Assembly: GCA_965662685.1 (NCBI GenBank)
Contig: CBFIIQ010000037.1
Span: 1-32,532 of the forward strand
Origin: Eutrophocola sp965662685
GTDB lineage: Bacteria; Pseudomonadota; Gammaproteobacteria; Pseudomonadales; Pseudohongiellaceae
Length of the DNA stretch: 32,532 nucleotides
Reading direction: 5' to 3'
Part shown: positions 7,737-15,510 of the stretch, piece after piece
Layout: every line of letters begins with the position of its first letter
Position numbering within the stretch: position 1 is the first letter of the stretch
Made by a program: the position numbers and the translations under genes
Notes under the pieces: model-generated
The model's database searches: none
Told to the model about the DNA's origin: nothing
Seen by the model: only the letters and a program-made list of their open reading frames with translations

Positions 7737-9137
7737 ATGTATCACATACTGATTATTGAAGACGACAATGTAATTTGCGACTCCCTGAGGCGCCTGCTTG
7801 AACGTAACAATTACAAAGTCAGCCAGGCGCACAGCGTGGATGATGCGGTCAGTAATTTTGATCTGGATGCACTGGATATCATTATCTGCAACCTGCGTTT
7901 ACCGGGCAAACCTGGAACCACCCTTATCCGCATGACCCCTACTCCGGTCCTGGTATTGACAAAATATGCCAGTCAACGAACCGAAATCGATTCGCTGGAA
8001 GTCTGCGCCGTTGATTATCTTTCCCTGCCGCTCAATCACGAAGAAATTCTTGGCGCGATTGAGCGCGTACTCAATGAAAACCTGAAAGAGAAAAAACGCG
8101 CCTGTCTTAATCTAAGGGAAAGCGAAAAACCTGTTGCCGGGATGACCGGTAAATGTCCAGCAATGGCAGAGATGTTTCGTCGTATAAGAAAAATTGCACC
8201 AACCAATTCCCCGGTGTTGATTCGCGGAGAATCAGGTACCGGCAAGGAACTGGTCGCACGAGCGTTGCACGAAGGCAGTGAGCGCAAGGATGGAAAACTG
8301 ATTAGCCTCAATTGTGCGGCCATTTCACAAAACCTGATTGAATCAGAATTATTTGGCCATGAAAAAGATGCATTTCCTGGTGCCACTTCTAATCGTACCG
8401 GCCTGGTGGAAATGGCAAATAACGGCACTCTGTTTCTGGATGAGATAGGAGAACTATCCCTTGATGCCCAGGCCCGCCTGGTGCGGGTATTGGAAGAACA
8501 GGAAATTCGGAAGGTGGGTTCGGTACAATCGCTGATGGTAGATATCAGGTTGATTGCTGCCACTCAGGGGGATCTCAACCAGCTGGTCAAGGAAGGTCGT
8601 TTTCGGGAGGACCTTTTTTATCGGATTAACGTGATGCCTCTGCAAATTCCCCCATTGCGCGAACGCGGTATCGATATCATCGAGCTGGCTGACAAAAAGC
8701 TGAAGTTATGTTGCGAACGCCTGGGCCTGCCGCAAAAGGTTTTAAGCGCTAATGCTATTCAGGTAATAACAACCTATGCCTGGCCTGGAAATGTCCGTGA
8801 ACTTGAGAATGCCATCGAACGCGCTGTCATCATGACCGAAGGCGATGAAATCCCTATGGAACTGCTGGGACTCGAAGTCGAGCTGGTAAAATTTGATTCC
8901 ATGACACCGGCACCTATTACAGAACCTGAGCTTGATAATCAGAATACTGATTTTTCTCCAGGCATTGATGACATTGCACCGGAAGATTTGTCCCTAAAAG
9001 AGTATTTTCAGCGCTTTGTGCTGGAACACCAAAACAATCTAAACGAAACCGAACTGGCCAAAAAACTCGGCATCAGCCGTAAATGCCTCTGGGAACGCCG
9101 TCAACGCTTTAACATTCCGCGTAAAAAGAAAAAATAG
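7737..9137 (+). CDS. cbrB: CbrB-like sigma-54-type activator with altered receiver and GAFTGA loop
   Basis: An NtrC-family regulator (466 aa): receiver (1-115), AAA+ domain (about 135-365) and C-terminal Fis-type helix-turn-helix (about 435-462). The C-terminus (ETELAKKLGISRKCLWERRQ) and the location between gluQ and pcnB identify it as the CbrB orthologue. In the receiver, the acidic pair E8/D9/D10 and T75 are kept, but the phospho-acceptor position is N52 (AAC) and the conserved Lys before Pro98 is L97. Walker A GESGTGKE and Walker B LFLDEIGE are intact, but the sigma-54 contact loop reads DAFPGA (211-216) instead of GAFTGA. The partner kinase gene cbrA is not upstream. The ATG at 7737 matches the family start; the frame extends to 7644 without homology. 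It may act without phosphorylation and possibly without sigma-54. Confidence 0.92.
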   Translation: MYHILIIEDDNVICDSLRRLLERNNYKVSQAHSVDDAVSNFDLDALDIIICNLRLPGKPGTTLIRMTPTPVLVLTKYASQRTEIDSLEVCAVDYLSLPLNHEEILGAIERVLNENLKEKKRACLNLRESEKPVAGMTGKCPAMAEMFRRIRKIAPTNSPVLIRGESGTGKELVARALHEGSERKDGKLISLNCAAISQNLIESELFGHEKDAFPGATSNRTGLVEMANNGTLFLDEIGELSLDAQARLVRVLEEQEIRKVGSVQSLMVDIRLIAATQGDLNQLVKEGRFREDLFYRINVMPLQIPPLRERGIDIIELADKKLKLCCERLGLPQKVLSANAIQVITTYAWPGNVRELENAIERAVIMTEGDEIPMELLGLEVELVKFDSMTPAPITEPELDNQNTDFSPGIDDIAPEDLSLKEYFQRFVLEHQNNLNETELAKKLGISRKCLWERRQRFNIPRKKKK

Positions 9138-9170
9138 TCTCAAGTCTCAAGCAGGCGACCAAAGGTCGCC
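9138..9170. repeat. TCTCAAG heptamer pair and perfect hairpin
   Basis: TCTCAAG occurs twice in tandem directly after the cbrB stop (9138-9151), followed by the hairpin GGCGACC-AAA-GGTCGCC (9154-9170). There is no T run, so terminator function is doubtful; it looks like the edge of a repetitive element. The complementary heptamer type (CCTGAGA, CTTGTGA) appears near 9494-9510 at the other side of the spacer. Confidence 0.7.
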
Positions 9171-9173
9171 CCG

Positions 9174-9207
9174 TCGGATGCGTCCCTGCGGTCCTTATCC
9201 GGCCTGC
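9174..9207. repeat. REP-like repeat, copy 1
   Basis: A 34-base unit that begins TCGGATGCG and ends TTATCCGGCCTGC. It matches copy 2 (9341-9374) at 31 of 34 positions. The GGATGCG...CTTATCCGGCCT layout resembles enterobacterial REP (palindromic unit) sequences as I recall them. Confidence 0.75.
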
Positions 9208-9285
9208 AATACCAGCACCAAATCTTCAGCGCCGTTCTCAAAACATTAAGCAAATTCCAAGCCTGATAGCAAAACCACCAGCCAT

Positions 9286-9334
9286 CCTCTTGCATCTTGC
9301 ATCTTGCATCCTGTCCCCTGTCTCCTGCATCCAA
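9286..9334 (+). repeat. Heptamer tandem array (consensus CATCTTG)
   Basis: Seven consecutive 7-base units with the last bases TTG or CTG: CCTCTTG, CATCTTG, CATCTTG, CATCCTG, TCCCCTG, TCTCCTG, CATCCAA. The units vary but the period is strict. Confidence 0.85.
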
Positions 9335-9340
9335 ATCAAA

Positions 9341-9374
9341 TCGGATACGTCCCTGCGGTCCTTACCCGGCCTAC
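9341..9374. repeat. REP-like repeat, copy 2
   Basis: Same orientation as copy 1, 133 bases apart, with three differences (GCG/ACG, TTATCC/TTACCC, CTGC/CTAC). Confidence 0.75.
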
Positions 9375-9402
9375 AGCAAACCATTGAAACCTGAAAGAGT
9401 GG

Positions 9403-9444
9403 TTGCTTGTCTCTTGTCTCTTGACTCTTGCCTCTTGTCTCTAC
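9403..9444 (+). repeat. Heptamer tandem array (consensus TCTCTTG)
   Basis: Six consecutive 7-base units: TTGCTTG, TCTCTTG, TCTCTTG, ACTCTTG, CCTCTTG, TCTCTAC. Same phase of conserved CTTG as the array at 9286-9334. Confidence 0.85.
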
Positions 9445-9474
9445 CTTTCCCCGCCACCTACCTGCATCGCCCCC

Positions 9475-9488
9475 CTTTATCCTTTATC
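9475..9488 (+). repeat. CTTTATC heptamer pair
   Basis: CTTTATC twice in tandem. It nearly matches the CTTTATT array at 32501-32532, which links the two distant repeat regions. Confidence 0.6.
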
Positions 9489-9608
9489 TTTTCTCCTGAG
9501 ACTTGTGACTTCCCACAAGGCCTTTGGTCTAATCAAAATATCTGCTTACCCGCCGGCAACCATCTGTGTAAAATGGTCAAATCAATTAAAAATAAGATAT
9601 GAAAAAAT

Positions 9609-10952
9609 TTGAGTAGCGACAGTCCTTCCACAGATAACATGACGCCAACGATAATCACCCGGGATCAACATTGTATTTCCCGCAAAAATATCAGTTCCGG
9701 TTGTCTTAAAGTGCTTTATACATTGAATGATGCTGGTTATCAGGCGTTCATTGTCGGGGGCGCCGTACGCGATCTTCTGTTAGGCAAACAACCCAAAGAT
9801 TTTGATGTAGCCACCGATGCCACACCGGAGCAGGTAAAAGCCGAATTCCGCAATGCCCGCATTATTGGCAGACGTTTTCGCATTGTCCATGTCATCATGG
9901 GGCGGGAAATCATTGAAGTCTCAACCTTCCGTGCCGGCAATACTGACAGTGTTGAAATCCAGGGAGAAAAACTCGCACGTAGCGTCAAGCACATTGATTC
10001 TGCCCATTCCAATAGTGGCATGATTCTTCGTGATAATGTTTATGGCACGCTGGAACAGGATGTCATGCGTCGAGACTTTACCGTGAATTCACTTTATTAC
10101 ACGGTCAGGAAGTTTGTCGTACATGATTATGTCAATGGTGTAGCTGACCTGAACAATCGTCAGCTGCGAATGATTGGCGACCCCGAACAGCGTTACCGGG
10201 AAGACCCGGTTCGCATTCTCAGAGCCATTCGCCTTTCATCGAAGCTGGGCTTCAATATTGAAGAACAAACTGCGGCGCCAATTAAGCCTCTGGCACAATT
10301 ACTTGACTCCATTCCCGCGGCACGCCTGTTTGACGAAATCCTTAAGATGTTTTTTGCCGGCTCATCCTTGCAGGTATTCAATAGTTTGCAGGAATACGAT
10401 GTCTTCAAACACCTGTTTCCAGAAACGGCAACAGAATTAAAGCACAACGAAATGGCAAACAAGCTTTTGCGTCTGGCATTTACCAGCACTGACCAGCGTA
10501 TCAATGACCTGAAAAGTGTAACCCCGGCATTCCTCCTGGCTGCTATCCTTTGGCCGGCACTACAAAAAATTTACAAGCAAAATCTGAACCGCAAAATGCC
10601 GCCCATGGTGGCTATGCATCAGGCTGCCCAATCGGTGGTGAGTGAGCAGGTGAATCACATATCCATTCCCAAGCGCTTCAGCATTCCGATGCGGGAAATT
10701 TGGGAGTTTCAGCTTAGGTTGCCAAGATTGAATCGCGCCAATACCACTATTACGCACAAACGCTTTCGTGCTGCCTATGACTTTGTTTTACTGAGAGAAC
10801 AGTCTGGAGAGGATCTGCAGGGGCTTGGAAAATGGTGGACCGAATACCAGGAAGCCGATTTGGAACAGCGGGAAAAACTGCTGGCACCAGTAAAGAGAGG
10901 ACGGCGGCATTCAAAATCACGCAAGCGCAGAGTAAAATCAGCAGAAAACTAA
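9609..10952 (+). CDS. pcnB: Poly(A) polymerase I
   Basis: The 447-residue product adds 3' poly(A) tails to RNA and so promotes decay. The nucleotidyltransferase core is clear: GGAVRDLLLGKQPKDFDVAT (about residues 49-68) with the GG, RD and DFD catalytic elements, then EVSTFRAG, RRDFTVNSL and EDPVRILRAIR. The C-terminus is very basic (RGRRHSKSRKRRVKS), as is usual for PcnB RNA binding. The start is uncertain: TTG at 9609 gives the full-length match, ATG at 9639 is an alternative; neither has an obvious Shine-Dalgarno. In Pseudomonas folK follows; here a deoxynucleoside kinase does. Confidence 0.94.
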   Translation: MSSDSPSTDNMTPTIITRDQHCISRKNISSGCLKVLYTLNDAGYQAFIVGGAVRDLLLGKQPKDFDVATDATPEQVKAEFRNARIIGRRFRIVHVIMGREIIEVSTFRAGNTDSVEIQGEKLARSVKHIDSAHSNSGMILRDNVYGTLEQDVMRRDFTVNSLYYTVRKFVVHDYVNGVADLNNRQLRMIGDPEQRYREDPVRILRAIRLSSKLGFNIEEQTAAPIKPLAQLLDSIPAARLFDEILKMFFAGSSLQVFNSLQEYDVFKHLFPETATELKHNEMANKLLRLAFTSTDQRINDLKSVTPAFLLAAILWPALQKIYKQNLNRKMPPMVAMHQAAQSVVSEQVNHISIPKRFSIPMREIWEFQLRLPRLNRANTTITHKRFRAAYDFVLLREQSGEDLQGLGKWWTEYQEADLEQREKLLAPVKRGRRHSKSRKRRVKSAEN

Positions 10953-11031
10953 TTTCAGGAACCTCTGATTAATTATGAACAGTCAGAATCGAAGGCTAAT
11001 CGGGCAACCCAGTCGTTCAAGCGGTAAATAA

Positions 11032-11703
11032 GTGTCACAAGAAATAAGTCATTCAAGCTCCATTCCACGCTATATCGCTATTGAAGGTCCAATTGGCGTT
11101 GGTAAGACCAGTCTCGCCAAGCGTCTTGCTGAAAGTTTTAACTACGAAATTCTGCTGGAAAAAAGCGAGGAAAACCCCTTCCTTGATCGCTTTTATAACG
11201 ACCCAAAACAAATGGCTCTGGCCACCCAGTTGTTTTTTCTTTTTCAGCGCGCACAGCAGCTACAGGAACTGCGCCAGGATGATATGTTTGAACCGGTCAG
11301 GGTGGCTGATTTTCTGATGGAAAAAGACCGGCTTTTTGCCAGGCAAAATCTGGATAATGATGAATTTGCACTCTATGAGAAAGTATATGATCACCTCACC
11401 ATTGATGCGCCAAAGCCCGACCTGGTAATTTACCTGCAAGCCCCGGTTAATGTATTAACAGAACGTATCCAGAAACGCGGCATTCCTGCCGAACAGTTAA
11501 TTGAACAGCACTATCTTGAAAACCTGATTGATGCATATACCAATTTTTTCCACTACTATGACAGCAGCACTCTGTTGGTGGTCAATAGTTCAGAAATAGA
11601 TCTGGTTAACAGTGATGAAGATTATGAACAGTTGCTGGACTATATTGTCACTACAAGAAAAGGCAGCCGGAATTATTTCAATCCAAGACCCACACTGCTT
11701 TAA
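11032..11703 (+). CDS. Deoxynucleoside kinase
   Basis: The 223-residue product starts with the P-loop IEGPIGVGKTSL (about residues 17-28) and continues with EENPFLDRFYNDP, the LFFLFQRAQQL segment, ADFLMEKDRLFA (the DR motif) and LVIYLQAP. This is the dNK/dGK/dCK family, which phosphorylates deoxynucleosides in the salvage pathway; the preferred base cannot be told by eye. The start is GTG, directly after the TAA of an 18-codon mini-frame (10975-11031). In Pseudomonas this position between pcnB and panB is taken by folK; folK and dNK are neighbours or fused in some bacteria, as I recall. No folK is visible here. Confidence 0.9.
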   Translation: MSQEISHSSSIPRYIAIEGPIGVGKTSLAKRLAESFNYEILLEKSEENPFLDRFYNDPKQMALATQLFFLFQRAQQLQELRQDDMFEPVRVADFLMEKDRLFARQNLDNDEFALYEKVYDHLTIDAPKPDLVIYLQAPVNVLTERIQKRGIPAEQLIEQHYLENLIDAYTNFFHYYDSSTLLVVNSSEIDLVNSDEDYEQLLDYIVTTRKGSRNYFNPRPTLL

Positions 11704-11766
11704 TAAACGCCAATATCAAAAATAAATTAATAAAAAAAAATCTTCAAAAGCAGGAACCGCGGGAAA

Positions 11767-12561
11767 TTGAAAAAAGTCACTGTCAATACACTTCATAACA
11801 TGAAAAAAGACGGCGAAAAGTTTGCCTGTCTTACCTGTTATGATGCGCTATTTGCAGCACTCTTTGCCGAGGCCGGCGTGGAAGTGATTTTAGTGGGAGA
11901 TTCCCTGGGTATGGTTATCCAGGGGCATGACAGCACTCTGCCAGTTACCATGGATGATGTGATATATCACATGCAATGTGTACAGCGCGGCAGCGAGGGA
12001 TCATTACTGATTGCGGACCTGCCATTTATGTCCTATGCCTCCGAAACGCAGACCCTGGAAAATGCCGCACGACTGATGCGTGCCGGCGCCCACATGGTCA
12101 AACTGGAAGGTGGTGCATGGATAGCAGAATCCACACGTCTGTTGGCAGAGAGAGGAATCCCGGTTTGTTCCCACATGGGACTGACACCGCAATCTGTTAA
12201 TCGAATTGGCGGCTTTCTGGTTCAGGGTCGCAATCCCGAACAGGCAGAATCCATGATTGAAGAAGCCAAATTACTGGAAGCCTCAGGGGCAAGTTGCCTG
12301 TTGCTGGAGACAGTCCCGGAAACCCTGGCTAAAACCATTACCGATAGCCTCAGCATACCCGTAATAGGTATTGGTGCCGGATGTGATGTAGACGGACAAA
12401 TTATGGTTCTGCATGACGTTCTGGGCATTTCTCCGATTACACCGAAATTCGTGAAAAATTTTCTGGCAGAATCAAAGAACGGCATTCCCGGGGCTATTGC
12501 TGCCTACGTAGAGGCTGTAAAAAATGGCACTTTTCCCGGCCCAGAACACTCCTACGACTAG
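11767..12561 (+). CDS. panB: 3-methyl-2-oxobutanoate hydroxymethyltransferase
   Basis: PanB makes ketopantoate from 2-oxoisovalerate and 5,10-methylene-THF, the first committed step towards pantothenate and CoA. The 264-residue product shows LTCYDALFA, VGDSLGMV, ADLPFMSY, VKLEGGAW and HMGLTPQS, with the metal-binding Asp and Glu residues in place, and IGIGAGCDVDGQI. The start is TTG, supported by alignment with the known N-terminus (MKxxTxxxL...); AGGA lies upstream. It is followed after 12 bases by panC, so the two are cotranscribed. Confidence 0.97.
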   Translation: MKKVTVNTLHNMKKDGEKFACLTCYDALFAALFAEAGVEVILVGDSLGMVIQGHDSTLPVTMDDVIYHMQCVQRGSEGSLLIADLPFMSYASETQTLENAARLMRAGAHMVKLEGGAWIAESTRLLAERGIPVCSHMGLTPQSVNRIGGFLVQGRNPEQAESMIEEAKLLEASGASCLLLETVPETLAKTITDSLSIPVIGIGAGCDVDGQIMVLHDVLGISPITPKFVKNFLAESKNGIPGAIAAYVEAVKNGTFPGPEHSYD

Positions 12562-12573
12562 ATCTTCCTTGCC

Positions 12574-13428
12574 ATGAAGATATTTAAAAAACGCTATGAC
12601 CTGCAACTCGTGCTGTCTGAATACCGACAATCGGGACAGACTATAGGCCTGGTTCCGACCATGGGCAATCTGCATGAAGGTCACCTGACACTGGTAGATG
12701 CAGCTCGCCAGCAATGTCAGTTTGTCGTGGCGACAATCTTTGTTAATCCCCTTCAGTTCGGCCCCACGGAAGATCTGGATAAATACCCAAGAACGCTCGA
12801 TGCTGATATCAAACTACTTGAGTCGAGGCACTGCGACTGCCTTTTTGTACCTTCCGTTTCAGAAATGTACCCTAACGGCCTGCAAGACCAGACCTTGATT
12901 ACAGTACCCGGAATTTCAGAAGGTCATTGCGGTGGTAGCCGACCCGGGCATTTTAGTGGTGTCTCTACGGTGGTATGCAAGCTGTTCAATCTAATCCAAC
13001 CGGACATGGCTTTTTTTGGTGAAAAAGATTACCAGCAACTCCAGGTAATCAAAAAAATGACAAGCGACCTGTGCCTGCCACTGGAAATTATAGGCGTACC
13101 TACGGTCAGGATGCCTGATGGATTGGCCTTGAGCTCGCGCAATAATTATTTGAATGAAGAGCAAAAACGAAACGCTGCCAGTCTCCAGCAAAGTCTGCAG
13201 GCCACAAGAGAAAAGTTACTGCAGGGTGAATCAAATAAGGCGACACTGCAGCGCGAAGCCAGGGATTTTTTAAGAAGTTGCGGTCTGAAAGTGGATTATT
13301 TCAATATCAGCCATGCCCAATCATTGGAGCCTGCCAGCGATTCTGATACTGATCTGGTGATTCTGGCCGCTGCCTGGATCGGCAAAACAAGACTCATCGA
13401 CAATATCAGGGTTCAGCTTAATAAATAA
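12574..13428 (+). CDS. panC: Pantothenate synthetase
   Basis: PanC joins pantoate and beta-alanine using ATP. The 284-residue product carries VPTMGNLHEGHL (HIGH-type motif), FVNPLQFGPTEDLDKYPR, GHFSGVSTVV, FFGEKDYQQL and MPDGLALSSRN (KMSKS-like region). Length and all core motifs are normal. The beta-alanine substrate comes from PanD, encoded at 15078 after two intervening genes. Confidence 0.97.
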   Translation: MKIFKKRYDLQLVLSEYRQSGQTIGLVPTMGNLHEGHLTLVDAARQQCQFVVATIFVNPLQFGPTEDLDKYPRTLDADIKLLESRHCDCLFVPSVSEMYPNGLQDQTLITVPGISEGHCGGSRPGHFSGVSTVVCKLFNLIQPDMAFFGEKDYQQLQVIKKMTSDLCLPLEIIGVPTVRMPDGLALSSRNNYLNEEQKRNAASLQQSLQATREKLLQGESNKATLQREARDFLRSCGLKVDYFNISHAQSLEPASDSDTDLVILAAAWIGKTRLIDNIRVQLNK

Positions 13429-13514
13429 CGTCCTTTATTTATTGCCACCCCTGCAATACTATTACGCCCCCCCTTCATACATACTCTGTAAGAAATCAGG
13501 AAATTGGTAATTTT

Positions 13515-14432
13515 ATGAAAATAGGCATCCTTTCAAGGAATCGCAATCTGTATTCAACAAACCGTCTGGTAGAGGCCGCCAGGGAACGTGGCCATGAGGT
13601 GCGAGTCATTGATGTGCTCAAATGCTATATGAATATTACCGCCAACGACCCCACAGTATTCTACCAGCGCAACGCCGAAACAGTTGAGGCCCTTGAGTTC
13701 GATGCAGTAATCCCGCGCATAGGTGCCAGCATTACTTCTTATGGCTGCGCCGTGTTACGACAATTTGAAGTGGGCCATGTCTATTCCATTAATGAATCCA
13801 TCGCCATTACCAGATCAAGAGATAAATTGCGCGCTCACCAATTATTGGCACGTAAAAGGATTGGCCAGCCAGTAACCAGCTATGCGCATTCGGTAAAAGC
13901 AACCAACAACCTGATCGACTCGGTCGGTGGCGCTCCGCTAATCGTCAAGCTCACCGAAAGTACCCATGGTAATGGGGTATTACTGGCAGAAACCAAAAAA
14001 GCCGCAGAAGCACTTATTAATGCCTTCCGGGGTATAGGAGAAGATTTCCTGGTGCAGGAATTTATCAAGGAAGCCGGTGGTTCTGATATCCGTTGTTTTG
14101 TAGTGGGCACTAAAGTCATCGCAGCCATGCAACGCAGTGCCGGCAAAGGCGAATATCGCTCCAACCTGCATCGCGGAGGCACCGCTGAAGTTATAAAGCT
14201 GACGCCTGAAGAACGCCGACTGGCGGTCAAGGCCGCCCAGGTAATGGGACTGGACCTGGCAGGAGTGGATATACTGCGTTCAGCCCATGGTCCTCTGGTT
14301 ATCGAAGTGAATTCCTCCCCAGGCCTGGAAGGTATCGAAACTGCTACCGGAAAAAATGTTGCCAACAGTATCATTGAATATATAGAAAAAGATTCCCAGA
14401 CCGGTCCCAACAAACCAAAGGGCAAGGGCTAG
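13515..14432 (+). CDS. rimK: RimK: ribosomal protein S6-L-glutamate ligase
   Basis: An ATP-grasp ligase (305 aa) with the N-terminal MKIGILSRNRNLYSTNRL, AVIPRIGAS, PLIVKLTESTHGNGV, VQEFIKEAGGSDIRCFVVG and the metal-binding VIEVNSSPGLEGIE. RimK adds glutamates to the C-terminus of ribosomal protein S6 and can make poly-alpha-glutamate. It is followed after 9 bases by the aspartic-protease-like gene, as in the rim operon of Pseudomonas fluorescens. The pair stands between panC and panD. Confidence 0.95.
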   Translation: MKIGILSRNRNLYSTNRLVEAARERGHEVRVIDVLKCYMNITANDPTVFYQRNAETVEALEFDAVIPRIGASITSYGCAVLRQFEVGHVYSINESIAITRSRDKLRAHQLLARKRIGQPVTSYAHSVKATNNLIDSVGGAPLIVKLTESTHGNGVLLAETKKAAEALINAFRGIGEDFLVQEFIKEAGGSDIRCFVVGTKVIAAMQRSAGKGEYRSNLHRGGTAEVIKLTPEERRLAVKAAQVMGLDLAGVDILRSAHGPLVIEVNSSPGLEGIETATGKNVANSIIEYIEKDSQTGPNKPKGKG

Positions 14433-14441
14433 AGCAGCAGG

Positions 14442-14933
14442 TTGACTGTGGTAAATAAACGAGTTTCAAAATTGACGGTGGGCGCTCTGGAATTATGTGC
14501 CCTTCCCGAATTGGGCATTAAAAATCTCAATATCAGGGTTGATAGTGGTGCCGCCACATCATCGCTGCATGTGGACAATATTGAAGAATTTGCACGTAAT
14601 GGTAAAAACTGGGTAAGTTTTGATCTGCACCCTGACATTCACAATGTTGCAAAAGTCACTCATACCACGGTTCGAATCAAAGGCCGCAAGAAAGTAAAAA
14701 GCTCTTCTGCCGATACTGAAAAGCGCGTTGTCATCACCACCCCGATCCAGCTCGGCGGACGCGAATGGCCGATCAAACTGACCCTTACCGATCGCTCGGA
14801 AATGACTTATCTGATGTTGCTGGGCAGGGAAGCCATGGTCGGCAGAATAATTGTCGACCCTGAATTTGATTATCTGCTCTCCTCAGCAGAGAGTGACGAA
14901 GCGGATCTCGATGAATATCACGAGGAAGAATAA
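14442..14933 (+). CDS. rimB: RimB-type retropepsin-like protease
   Basis: A 163-residue protein of the family annotated as ATP-dependent zinc protease (DUF785), with a retropepsin-like core: RVDSGAATSSLHV holds the catalytic D-S-G-A, and LMLLGREAMVGRIIVDP is the matching C-terminal part. In P. fluorescens the RimB protease works with RimK in S6 modification; the location right after rimK supports the same role. The tail is acidic. The start is TTG at 14442 or GTG at 14448, both just after AGCAGG. No signal peptide, so cytosolic. Confidence 0.85.
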   Translation: MTVVNKRVSKLTVGALELCALPELGIKNLNIRVDSGAATSSLHVDNIEEFARNGKNWVSFDLHPDIHNVAKVTHTTVRIKGRKKVKSSSADTEKRVVITTPIQLGGREWPIKLTLTDRSEMTYLMLLGREAMVGRIIVDPEFDYLLSSAESDEADLDEYHEEE

Positions 14934-15077
14934 GCTTTCTGTCGTCATTGACTACCCTGGTTTGATCAAGCTACCTGTTTTTTGGGATAATCCCCCGCCT
15001 CTGGCAGTGGCAACCGCTTCCATGTCGACATTGTTGGATTAAAAATAACCAGTAAAGTAGAAACAAGGGTAAAAATA

Positions 15078-15458
15078 TTGCATACACTGATGTTGAAAGC
15101 CAAGCTTCACAAGGCCTGTGTCACTCATGCCGAACTTGATTATGAAGGCTCATGTGCCATAGACGGTAATCTTTTGGATAATGCCGGGATACGCGAGTTT
15201 GAGCAAATCCAGATATATAACATCAGTAATGGTGAACGCTTCACTACCTATGCCATTCGCGCTGAAGCGGCTTCCGGTATCATTTCGGTAAATGGTGCTG
15301 CTGCCCATAAGGCTGCTGTTGGAGACAGAGTAATCATCTGTGCCTATGCCGGTTACACAGAAGCCGAGTTACTAAACCACCAGCCAAAACTGGTTTATCT
15401 TGATAAGATTAACAATATTATTCGAGCCAGCAACACCATCCCGGTACAGGTCGCCTGA
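15078..15458 (+). CDS. panD: Aspartate 1-decarboxylase
   Basis: PanD makes beta-alanine from aspartate for pantothenate synthesis. The 126-residue proenzyme has YEGSCAIDG, where self-cleavage between Gly and Ser makes the pyruvoyl group, then ISVNGAAAHKAAVGDRVIICAYA. The TTG start is fixed by family alignment and by AAGGG upstream. It completes the pantothenate set with panB and panC but is separated from them by rimK-rimB. Confidence 0.97.
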   Translation: MHTLMLKAKLHKACVTHAELDYEGSCAIDGNLLDNAGIREFEQIQIYNISNGERFTTYAIRAEAASGIISVNGAAAHKAAVGDRVIICAYAGYTEAELLNHQPKLVYLDKINNIIRASNTIPVQVA

Positions 15459-15510
15459 TATTCGTGAAAAGGCGTCTGTATAGACATTAAAAAAGAATCG
15501 AGGTGTCACC

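Larger units (their letters stand above)
9138..9608. other. Repeat-filled intergenic region at the crcZ position
   Basis: This 471-base spacer between the cbrB homologue and pcnB has no credible gene. It holds two TCTCAAG heptamers, a perfect hairpin, two copies of a REP-like 34-mer, and at least three heptamer arrays. In Pseudomonas the sRNA gene crcZ lies here; I see neither a good sigma-54 promoter (TGGCAC-N5-TTGCA) nor a series of AAnAAnAA Hfq motifs. Confidence 0.8.

Noticed and set aside
9190..9205. GG-N10-GC spacing as a sigma-54 promoter
   Set aside because: The spacing fits but the flanking bases (CGGTCC and CGGCC) do not match TGGCAC and TTGCA, and it lies inside the REP-like repeat.
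9138..9608. A CRISPR array or a CrcZ RNA in the cbrB-pcnB spacer
   Set aside because: The repeat units are 7 bases or two copies of 34, with no regular spacers, and no sigma-54 promoter or AAnAAnAA row is seen.
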